IMG/VR virus record: IMGVR_UViG_3300006750_000037
Coordinates: 1-34,436 of that record
Source: a virus
Strand: one strand, 5' to 3'
DNA: 34,436 nucleotides
Shown: in pieces, positions 29,361 to 34,436 of the stretch
Layout of the letters: each line of letters opens with the position of its first letter
How positions within the stretch are numbered: position 1 is the first letter of the stretch
Notes under the pieces: generated by a model
What the model saw: the letters and a program-made list of their open reading frames with translations, nothing else
Databases searched by the model: none
Told to the model about the DNA's origin: nothing
Position numbers and translations under genes: made by a program

Positions 29361-29547
29361 TGAAGTACCTATTGAGATACATAAGAAAGTACCAAGCTAT
29401 AAGCGTATTGCATTAGCAATATTAAATAACGACCTAACGTTTAAAAGTTTAGGATATGAGCCGAACGTTTCAAAATATTACGTAATATTAAAACGCATAG
29501 AATTGAAAGAGAAACTAAGAACAAATCAATTAAAACTAAAATTATGA
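29287..29547 (+). CDS. Detached IbrA/DUF3440-type C-terminal module
   Basis: From ATG 29287 the protein has 86 residues. It reads YIKTWENRCYYNGVPDEVPI, then KVPSYKRIALAILNNDLTFK and SLGYEP. This is the end of DUF3440-type proteins, and it resembles the end of the IbrA-like protein upstream (VTSWKRFALTILKNDHTCKY, then MGLAPTQ). Here it stands alone without a PP-loop. It may be a remnant of a second IbrA gene or a subunit acting in trans. It starts inside the previous gene (a TTG at 29272 is an alternative) and ends in an ATGA overlap with the IbrB-like gene. Confidence 0.6.
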   Translation: MNIHLTVRDYIKTWENRCYYNGVPDEVPIEIHKKVPSYKRIALAILNNDLTFKSLGYEPNVSKYYVILKRIELKEKLRTNQLKLKL

Positions 29548-30077
29548 GCGAATACAAATCTCCAGTTTACAACGTCATTCCTGTTCCGATCGACAAGATA
29601 ACAGCTAACGATTACAACCCAAATGCCGTAGCACCTCCTGAAATGGCATTACTTGAAACATCTATTTGGGAGGATGGGTACACTCAACCAGTAGTTACGG
29701 TTTACGATGAAGAAAATGACATGTATGTCGTTGTTGATGGATTCCATAGATTCTTAACTCTGAAGAATAGTCAGCGCATAATTGACCGTGAAAAAGGCTT
29801 CTTACCATGTGTGGTGCTTGATAAGAGTATTTCAGATAGAATGGCATCGACCATACGCCACAATAGAGCAAGAGGGTCTCATAATATAGAATTAATGAGT
29901 ACGATAGTTTCAGAGCTTGTAGAAATGGGAAAGGGTGATGCTTGGATATGTAAGCATATAGGAATGTCAAAAGATGAATTACTTAGAATGAAACAGGTTA
30001 CTGGTTTAGCATCATTATTTCTTAATAAGGATTTTTCTAATAGTTGGGACGCTGAAAACGAAATGCATAATGCATAA
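29544..30077 (+). CDS. IbrB-like ParB/sulfiredoxin-fold protein
   Basis: This 177-residue protein has the ParB N-terminal fold: VIPVPIDKITANDYNPN (residues 11-27), a helix (EMALLETSIWEDGYTQPVV) and VVVDGFHRFL (DGFHR at 65-69), which forms the nucleotide- or phosphate-binding site. After that come TIRHNRARGSHNIELMSTIV and a helical C terminus (KHIGMSKDELLRMKQVTGLA), as in IbrB. IbrA and IbrB act as a pair, so this protein is the probable partner of the gene at 27233. It overlaps the nuclease gene by 8 bases. Confidence 0.8.
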   Translation: MSEYKSPVYNVIPVPIDKITANDYNPNAVAPPEMALLETSIWEDGYTQPVVTVYDEENDMYVVVDGFHRFLTLKNSQRIIDREKGFLPCVVLDKSISDRMASTIRHNRARGSHNIELMSTIVSELVEMGKGDAWICKHIGMSKDELLRMKQVTGLASLFLNKDFSNSWDAENEMHNA

Positions 30078-30597
30078 TATACCAACAGTAACTAAACTGC
30101 TAAATCTATTAGATAAACCACCTCTTATGAAGTGGGCTAATAAAATAGGGCTTGAGGGAGTGACTCTTGAAGAACACTACAAGAAGTCTAAAGCTAAAGG
30201 AAACTCATATCACAACCAGGTTGAAGGTATGATAAAGCACAATAAAGAAATAGAAGACCCTATTTTACGTGGCAACTTCCATGCTTTCTTTGATGACTCT
30301 AATATCATTGAGTCTGAAAAAGATGTAACTGGAGAGTATTGGAGAGGTAGGTATGATGTGAAGTTTGAGCGAAATGGATTGACTTACTTATGTGACTTTA
30401 AGAGCAATGCAAAGCGCGTTTATCTTGAAAATAAATTACAGCTTATTGCGTATTCTGAGATAGATAAAGTTGATCAGATAGGTATTATCAGCTTACCTGA
30501 CTTTAGATACTTTCCTGTACAGATTAAGGATAGAAAACCGTACATAGGAATCTTACGGGCGTTAAGTCATATCTTTCAATGTAAGCAATTAATTTAG
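30070..30597 (+). CDS. PD-(D/E)XK nuclease (RecB/Cas4-like)
   Basis: This 175-residue protein has the motifs of a RecB-type exonuclease: GNSYHNQVEGMI near residue 48, GRYDVKFERNGLTYLCDFKS (Asp96, Asp109, Lys111) and KLQLIAYSE (Gln124). These correspond to motifs II, III and QhXXY. It would degrade or trim DNA ends and could supply single strands to ERF. It is the last gene of the cargo operon and is directly followed by a promoter. A host-DNA degradation role is the alternative. Confidence 0.75.
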   Translation: MHNIPTVTKLLNLLDKPPLMKWANKIGLEGVTLEEHYKKSKAKGNSYHNQVEGMIKHNKEIEDPILRGNFHAFFDDSNIIESEKDVTGEYWRGRYDVKFERNGLTYLCDFKSNAKRVYLENKLQLIAYSEIDKVDQIGIISLPDFRYFPVQIKDRKPYIGILRALSHIFQCKQLI

Positions 30598-30605
30598 TAC
30601 ATTTG
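30574..30605 (+). promoter_or_regulatory. Promoter before the replication genes
   Basis: TACATTTG (30598-30605) is an exact TAnnTTTG box. TTTC at 30574-30577, 20 bases upstream, is one base off TTTG. It starts a 141-base gap (30598-30738) with a short ORF and possible hairpins before the replisome organiser. Confidence 0.7.
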
Positions 30606-30642
30606 CGTATCGGATTGACACCCGACATCTAAACTCTAAGAA

Positions 30643-30738
30643 ATGCAAGACAAAAATTATGGGGTTAAAACGAACGGACGGCTACTTAGAGGGCTGAAAG
30701 GGAGGGGCGCGTCAACGTCAACCCCTAAGACTTTATAA
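30643..30738 (+). CDS. Possible leader peptide, 31 residues
   Basis: This frame starts at ATG 30643 and its TAA ends immediately before the ATG of the next gene at 30739. The peptide (MQDKNYGVKTNGRLLRGLKG and eleven more) is basic and glycine-rich. The same stretch can form two exclusive pairings, CTTAG/CTAAG (30685 with 30725) and AGGGG/CCCCT (30703 with 30722). It may be a regulatory leader or a real basic microprotein. Confidence 0.4.
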   Translation: MQDKNYGVKTNGRLLRGLKGRGASTSTPKTL

Positions 30739-31491
30739 ATGGCTAACGGTAAGAAATCTTTTATAGCCTACTGCGATTGGATTGAAACATTCGATGAACT
30801 GGAGGACGATGAGGCGGGGCGTTTAGTTAAACACCTTTTTCGATACGTTAACGACCAAGACCCCGAAGCACCAGACCGATTGACTAAGATGTTATTTATA
30901 GACCTTAGACGGGCTTTAAAACGTGACCTGAAGAAGTATGAAGGCTACATTGAAAAGCAACGGGAAAACGGTGCAAAGGGTGGGCGACCTAAGAAAACCC
31001 AAAAAACCCAAGCCTTTATTTCAAAACCCAAAAAAGCTGATAGTGTTAATGTAACTGATAGTGTTAATGTAACTGATAGTGTTAATGATACTGTAACTGT
31101 TAATGATATTAAAGAGATAGTTTACTATCTCAATGGTGCGTTAGGATCAAAATATAAACACTCAACAGAAACAACTAAGGCATCTATTCAAGCAAGGTTT
31201 AACCAGGGATTTACAGTTGAGGACTTCAAACAAGTAATAGATATAAAAGTTAAAGACTGGGGTTCTCGTCCTGACATGGTTCAATTCTTACGTCCTCAGA
31301 CCTTATTTGGAACTAAGTTTGAAAGCTATCTGAACCAGGTAGAAGCAACAGAATCACGAGAAGAACAATTAGACGTTGAATTACTTAAACACTTAAAAAA
31401 TGTACGATCTACGAGCAACAATAGCAAGCCTTCCGTCTTTAGTAGGGTGTCAACCATTCCCGAAGTCGGAACAGGGAAAGCTACTGATTGA
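30739..31491 (+). CDS. Replisome organiser / replication initiation protein
   Basis: This 250-residue protein has two parts. Residues 1-85 (SFIAYCDWIETFDELEDDEA, then RLVKHLFRYVND and ENGAKGGRPKK) match the DUF6291-like N domain of phage replication proteins. After a lysine-rich and asparagine/valine-rich repeat linker, about residues 125-200 (EIVYYLNGALGSKYKHST, then ARFNQGFTVEDFKQVID and FLRPQTLFGTKFESYL) match the conserved phage C-terminal domain (Phg_2220_C). It probably binds the origin and recruits helicase. The last 92 bases overlap the next gene in another frame. Confidence 0.8.
   Translation: MANGKKSFIAYCDWIETFDELEDDEAGRLVKHLFRYVNDQDPEAPDRLTKMLFIDLRRALKRDLKKYEGYIEKQRENGAKGGRPKKTQKTQAFISKPKKADSVNVTDSVNVTDSVNDTVTVNDIKEIVYYLNGALGSKYKHSTETTKASIQARFNQGFTVEDFKQVIDIKVKDWGSRPDMVQFLRPQTLFGTKFESYLNQVEATESREEQLDVELLKHLKNVRSTSNNSKPSVFSRVSTIPEVGTGKATD
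31039..31087 (+). repeat. 18-bp tandem repeats in the replisome organiser linker
   Basis: The unit GATAGTGTTAATGTAACT occurs twice perfectly, plus 13 bases of a third copy. It encodes DSVNVT repeats. Such V/N/D linkers are common and variable in these proteins. Confidence 0.9.
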
Positions 31492-31939
31492 ACAAATCAA
31501 TGAGTTTGTTAACAAGAAGTTTCACATGGCAAGCCCTGAGATAATAGAGGCTTTTGAAGCTGCTGCTGCACGGGAATTGAACATCGGTAATAAACCCGTA
31601 GAGCCTGACACCTTTGGTCAGTATCTAAGCGTTGCTATCTTTGGTAAGATACTTTCAGCGTTCAGAGACTTTAAGAAACAAGAGCCTAAAGCGTACATTC
31701 AGCATTATGGCAGCGAAATAGAACGACCTCACAACCCTATAACACCTTTGGAAGCGTGGGAGTTGGTCGAGAAGTGGTACAAGGAGGATGAAAAGTTTGC
31801 TTTCATTGCTCCATACTTGGGTGCTTATGATTACCTTGTATCGACAAAGAAGATAAAACCCGTTGAGAATCCGAAGAAAGGATTTGCGGCTAATCAATCA
31901 AGCCCCCAACGTAGGGCGGTAGAAAGTTATCTAAAATGA
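31400..31939 (+). CDS. Replication-associated protein, 179 residues
   Basis: The protein starts MYDLRATIASLPSLVGCQPF and has ASPEIIEAFEAAAARELNIG, then VEPDTFGQYLSVAIFGKILS and AYDYLVSTKKIKPV. I recognise the general pattern as a gene that follows the replication initiator in Bacteroidota phages, possibly a helicase loader, but no catalytic motif is seen. The first 30 codons overlap the end of the replisome organiser in a different frame. It is joined by ATGA to the methyltransferase gene. Confidence 0.6.
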   Translation: MYDLRATIASLPSLVGCQPFPKSEQGKLLIEQINEFVNKKFHMASPEIIEAFEAAAARELNIGNKPVEPDTFGQYLSVAIFGKILSAFRDFKKQEPKAYIQHYGSEIERPHNPITPLEAWELVEKWYKEDEKFAFIAPYLGAYDYLVSTKKIKPVENPKKGFAANQSSPQRRAVESYLK

Positions 31940-32589
31940 AGATACTTAATCTATACGCCTGTCTTGGAGGCAACAGATACAAGTGGGATGAGGTGGCAAA
32001 AGTTGATGTTACAGCTGTTGAATTAGACCCTGAAGCAGCTAGATTATATCAAGAGCGTTTTCCTAATGACAAAGTAATAGTGGCTGATGCACACCAGTAT
32101 TTATTAGATCATTATCAAGAATTTGATTTTATCTGGTCTAGCCCACCTTGTCCTACACATAGCCGTTTAATAGCGGCTCAAAAAAATAAATGGGTAATGA
32201 GTTACCCAGATATGAAGTTATATCAAGAAGTTATTTTTTTAGACAATTTTTTTAACGGTAAGTATTGTGTTGAAAATGTTATACCATACTATGAGCCATT
32301 GATAACAGCAAAAAAAAGGCACAGGCATTTATACTGGACTAATTTCAATTTACCAAATATATTAACTAAAAGAAAAGTATTAATAGGTGAATCTAAAAGA
32401 GGTAAAAAAGCAGAAGAAGTTAAAAACTTATGCGAATTTCATGATTATGACTTTAATAAATACAAAGGAAAGCAATCCAAAACAAAAATAGCAAGAAACT
32501 TAGTAGACTACGAAGCAGGGCGAACCATCCTTGAAACCGCTTTAGGCATCATAAGAAAATCAAACACATCACAGACAGAATTATTTTAA
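31936..32589 (+). CDS. DNA cytosine-5 methyltransferase, compact
   Basis: This 217-residue protein methylates cytosine in DNA using S-adenosylmethionine. It carries motif I (ILNLYACLGGNRYKW), the acidic ribose-binding residue in TAVELDPEAARLY, motif IV with the catalytic cysteine (WSSPPCPTHSR, Cys72), motif VI (YCVENVIPYY, Glu113) and motif X (NLVDYEAGRTILETAL). It is much shorter than usual (300-400 residues), so the target-recognition region is small. No restriction partner is visible, so it is an orphan enzyme, probably for protection from host nucleases. The middle of the gene is A/T-rich. Confidence 0.85.
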   Translation: MKILNLYACLGGNRYKWDEVAKVDVTAVELDPEAARLYQERFPNDKVIVADAHQYLLDHYQEFDFIWSSPPCPTHSRLIAAQKNKWVMSYPDMKLYQEVIFLDNFFNGKYCVENVIPYYEPLITAKKRHRHLYWTNFNLPNILTKRKVLIGESKRGKKAEEVKNLCEFHDYDFNKYKGKQSKTKIARNLVDYEAGRTILETALGIIRKSNTSQTELF

Positions 32590-32604
32590 CTAAAAACTAG
32601 AACG

Positions 32605-33048
32605 ATGGAAACAGCAAACAAGACAGAGTTGAAACACTTAATTTCGGAAGCTATGCAAGCGGAGGTTTTAATGGTGCGTGAAGAAATCAGACGGGAGTTA
32701 ATAGGGTGCAGTCCTGAACAGGGTGTAAAAGATATTATTGAATTTCTTACAAGCAGGTTCGGAATATCAGTTGATGAGTTCGTAAGCAAGCACCGTCAAC
32801 GATACCTAGTAGAAGCAAGGCAGATATTCTGTTGGCTTGTACGTAATCAGATAATACCTAACCGACTAGCTTTATCACACATAGGTATGTTGATAGGAGG
32901 TAAAGACCACGCAACTGTATTGCATTCATGTCGAGTGATTGACAATATGAACGAAACGGATGTAGCATTTCGTGAGAATATGATGCGGATAATCAACGAA
33001 CTAGGAAAGAAAGCAGTATGGAACGGTAAAAAACTTGAAATAAAATAA
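32605..33048 (+). CDS. Stand-alone DnaA domain IV-like DNA-binding protein
   Basis: This 147-residue protein resembles the C-terminal DNA-binding domain of bacterial DnaA: VSKHRQRYLVEARQIFCWLV, then LALSHIGMLIGGKDHATVLH (GGKDHATVLH at residues 98-107, the DnaA-box reading signature) and a final helix. The AAA+ ATPase domain is missing. It may bind host-type DnaA boxes at the phage origin, or compete with host DnaA. It lies after the methyltransferase and before the sigma-like factor. The gap upstream is 15 bases. Confidence 0.8.
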   Translation: METANKTELKHLISEAMQAEVLMVREEIRRELIGCSPEQGVKDIIEFLTSRFGISVDEFVSKHRQRYLVEARQIFCWLVRNQIIPNRLALSHIGMLIGGKDHATVLHSCRVIDNMNETDVAFRENMMRIINELGKKAVWNGKKLEIK

Positions 33049-33050
33049 CC

Positions 33051-33161
33051 ATGAGCGAAAAAAAGATACTGATACTACTTGATATTGTAATGTGGTTCTT
33101 CGGGTATAAAAGGCTATATTCGCAAGGTGAAGAAGAAACTTTGCACGAGGCTAATGACTAA
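33051..33161 (+). CDS. Small protein with hydrophobic helix, 36 residues
   Basis: This short gene has ATG 33051 and TAA 33159-33161. The peptide (MSEKKILILLDIVMWFFGYK and onward) has a hydrophobic N-terminal helix and an acidic C terminus. It starts two bases after the DnaA-like gene and its stop overlaps the ATG of the sigma-like gene, so it fits the operon. The function is unknown; it may be membrane-associated. Confidence 0.5.
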   Translation: MSEKKILILLDIVMWFFGYKRLYSQGEEETLHEAND

Positions 33162-33624
33162 CGAGGGGTTCAGGTTACTCGCGCAAAGACTAACGGGCAA
33201 CCAAGCCCCCGACCTTCTCCAGGATGTCGCGGTAGTTATCTGTGAGAAGTCACCCGAAGAACTTGAAAAGCTGAATGAGTACTTTGACTTTTGGGTTTCG
33301 AGGGTGATTATGAACATGGCATCAAAGACAGGAACAACGGGCAAGATAACCAACAAAAGAAAGAAGCTGATAGTCGATTACATCGTAGAAAAAGACGTTG
33401 AGAACCTAGAAGAAACGCTTTCAGATTACAATCATAACATCGACAAACGACACAAGCAGATAGAAACGCTACTAGATGAAATGTATTGGTATGATAGGGA
33501 TATGTTCTACACCTATCTGGAGTGTGGTTCTTTGCGTAAAGTAGAAGCAGTCACTAATATTCCTTACTCATCCGTATTCAGTACCGTTAACAAAGTAAAG
33601 AAACATATTAAGGAAAAGATATGA
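33154..33624 (+). CDS. Sigma factor-like transcription regulator
   Basis: I chose ATG 33154, which overlaps the upstream stop, giving 156 residues (a GTG at 33127 would add 9). The N-terminal half (LTGNQAPDLLQDVAVVICEK and KLNEYFDFWVSRVIMNMASK) resembles region 2 of ECF-type sigma factors. The C-terminal half ends with a region 4-like HTH (KVEAVTNIPYSSVFSTVNKV). Such proteins are common near late genes in Bacteroidota phages. It is the best candidate to direct transcription from the repeated TTTATATTTAAAG-like elements; this link is inference. Confidence 0.7.
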   Translation: MTNEGFRLLAQRLTGNQAPDLLQDVAVVICEKSPEELEKLNEYFDFWVSRVIMNMASKTGTTGKITNKRKKLIVDYIVEKDVENLEETLSDYNHNIDKRHKQIETLLDEMYWYDRDMFYTYLECGSLRKVEAVTNIPYSSVFSTVNKVKKHIKEKI

Positions 33625-33854
33625 TACTAACAGCAATAGCAACGGCAGTACTAGGGTTATCAGTCCACCAATTCACAAAGCGATGGGATAGAAAACCCTT
33701 CAACTGTGAGTTATGTGTCTGCTTTTGGGTGGCTGTTATCGTCTTCTTAATTGATTGGTTGACATCGTTACCCGTTTTTAGGGGCGTGGAGTTTGTAGGC
33801 TTCACTATATTTACCAGACAAATTCTATATAGAGTATGGGCGACAATGTTCTGA
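33621..33854 (+). CDS. Small membrane protein, 77 residues
   Basis: The protein has an N-terminal hydrophobic segment (MILTAIATAVLGLSV), a basic link with RKPFNCELCVCFWVAVIVFL, and a third hydrophobic stretch towards the C terminus. A KPFNC-x2-C-x-FW motif followed by a membrane helix is found in small proteins next to the sigma-like gene in flavobacterial phages. The function is unknown; superinfection control is possible. It starts in an ATGA overlap with the sigma-like gene and overlaps the next gene by 19 bases. Confidence 0.65.
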   Translation: MILTAIATAVLGLSVHQFTKRWDRKPFNCELCVCFWVAVIVFLIDWLTSLPVFRGVEFVGFTIFTRQILYRVWATMF

Positions 33855-34060
33855 ACGATGAAGAAATGGAATGGGTAAAGGCACACGCTGATACTATCAA
33901 CCAATTCGCAGATAAAGAGTTTGCGGGACACGTACCAATGGATGACAGGGTGATGTTTGAAAGGTTGTCATGGAAAGTCAACGGTCGGTCATTCCCTATT
34001 AAGTGGACTTGTTCACCATGTATTGAGCAAATAGGACGGTTATTAAAAACAAAGCTGTGA
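33836..34060 (+). CDS. Small protein with CxxC, 74 residues
   Basis: The protein (MGDNVLNDEEMEWVKAHADT, then NQFADKEFAGHVPMDDRVMF) is soluble and helical, with a C-terminal WTCSPCIEQIGRLLKTKL that could bind metal or form a disulfide. It overlaps the membrane protein gene by 19 bases and ends in a GTGA overlap with the glycosyltransferase. No family is recognised. Confidence 0.6.
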   Translation: MGDNVLNDEEMEWVKAHADTINQFADKEFAGHVPMDDRVMFERLSWKVNGRSFPIKWTCSPCIEQIGRLLKTKL

Positions 34061-34436
34061 GTATTATCGCAATGGCGGTGTATGATACCGAAGAAAACGG
34101 ACGTACAGAATACACCCGAAAGACCTTACATTGCCTTATGCAGACTGTTAACATGGATAGGCACTCAATCCATGTGATAGATAACGCATCATGCGACCAG
34201 ACCAAACGACTATTAAAAGACTTCAGCCCATACATTACCATTCACACACTAGGTCAGAACATCGGAACAGCCAAAGCAATCAATAAAGCTATTGCACTCC
34301 GCGAAGGTGGACACGTTATCAAGATGGATAACGATGTGGTGATTCATTGCAAGAATTGGGCTGACCAATTAGAGGACGTTGTAGATATGCAGCCCGATGT
34401 CGGAATCGTAGGACTGAAAAGAAAAGACCTAGAAGA
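34057..34436 (+). CDS. Glycosyltransferase family 2, N-terminal part (3' end cut off by window edge)
   Basis: This frame starts at GTG 34057 (GTGA overlap) and runs off the window. It shows the GT2/GT-A pattern: a strand-helix start (SIIAMAVYDTEENGR), HVIDNASCDQTKRLLKDF, LGQNIGTAKAINKAI and VIKMDNDVVIH, whose DND is the DxD metal and sugar-nucleotide site. The last 20 codons encode the same residues as bases 1-60, so the gene continues at the left end of the window. Together they make an enzyme of about 250 residues. Confidence 0.8.
   Translation, partial: MSIIAMAVYDTEENGRTEYTRKTLHCLMQTVNMDRHSIHVIDNASCDQTKRLLKDFSPYITIHTLGQNIGTAKAINKAIALREGGHVIKMDNDVVIHCKNWADQLEDVVDMQPDVGIVGLKRKDLE
34378..34436 (+). 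repeat. Right copy of the imperfect terminal overlap
   Basis: This copy matches bases 1-59 at 52 of 59 positions; all differences are synonymous. It indicates that the right end of the window runs into the left end, probably by circular closure of a genome present in more than one strain. Confidence 0.8.

Noticed and set aside
32605-33048. Replication origin next to the DnaA-like gene
   Set aside because: No cluster of DnaA-box-like sequences or A/T-rich unwinding region could be seen nearby by eye.
1-34436. tRNA or other structural RNA genes
   Set aside because: I saw no tRNA-like cloverleaf with a GGTTCGAATCC-type arm; a covariance search would be needed to exclude one fully.
1-34436. Integrase, excisionase or attachment site
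   Set aside because: No tyrosine or serine recombinase motif was found and no att-like repeat is visible, so there is no support for a temperate lifestyle.

Overview
The window is best read as a nearly complete, tailed (siphovirus-like) phage genome that infects a bacterium of the phylum Bacteroidota, probably a flavobacterium or relative. The evidence is threefold. The structural genes belong to families seen mainly in Bacteroidota phages. Start codons are preceded by A/T-rich sequence rather than Shine-Dalgarno motifs. Several gaps carry the Bacteroidota-type promoter box TAnnTTTG, with exact matches at 21880, 27140 and 30598. All convincing genes are on the + strand, packed with ATGA, GTGA and TAATG overlaps. 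The first 59 and last 59 bases encode the same 20 residues of one glycosyltransferase but differ at 7 third-codon positions, so the sequence appears to close on itself imperfectly.

Layout. 1-3350: glycosyltransferase end, a small gene, small and large terminase, a coiled-coil microprotein and a GT-B glycosyltransferase. 3421-10783: tail module, with a chaperone-like gene split by an apparent -1 frameshift at a T9 run, two large tail proteins and a tape measure. 10814-14597: head module (XkdF-like protease, scaffold, major capsid, probable tail tube, two small virion proteins). 14587-19293: portal with a MuF-like tail, connector, and a tail-completion-like domain fused to repeats and a LamG-like lectin domain. 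19290-20798: lysis cluster (two membrane proteins, DUF5675-like protein, overlapping spanin-like pair). 20795-26507: metallophosphatase, then an early operon behind a good promoter, with an HTH protein, zinc-ribbon proteins, ERF annealing protein, HNH homing endonuclease, SSB-like protein and NinG. 26516-30597: A/T-rich cargo island with a DUF616-like glycosyltransferase, an IbrA-like PAPS-reductase-family protein, an ectoine-synthase-like cupin, a conserved small protein, a detached IbrA-type C-terminal module, an IbrB-like ParB protein and a PD-(D/E)XK nuclease. 30739-34436: replisome organiser, cytosine methyltransferase, stand-alone DnaA domain IV, sigma-like factor, small membrane protein and glycosyltransferase start.

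How it works together. ERF, SSB-like, NinG and PD-(D/E)XK proteins form a recombination set. The replisome organiser and DnaA-like protein probably start replication. The sigma-like factor is a candidate for reading five near-identical A/T-rich elements (TTTATATTTAAAG-like) that sit in front of virion gene blocks. Three glycosyltransferases, the methyltransferase, the IbrA/IbrB pair and the cupin look like host-interaction cargo.

The most unusual content is the cargo island. It has an EctC-like cupin with the metal triad intact but no EctA or EctB nearby, it sits between IbrA and IbrB homologues, and it is bracketed by two copies of nearly the same promoter. One of these promoters is followed by a leader ORF overlapping a terminator-like hairpin.
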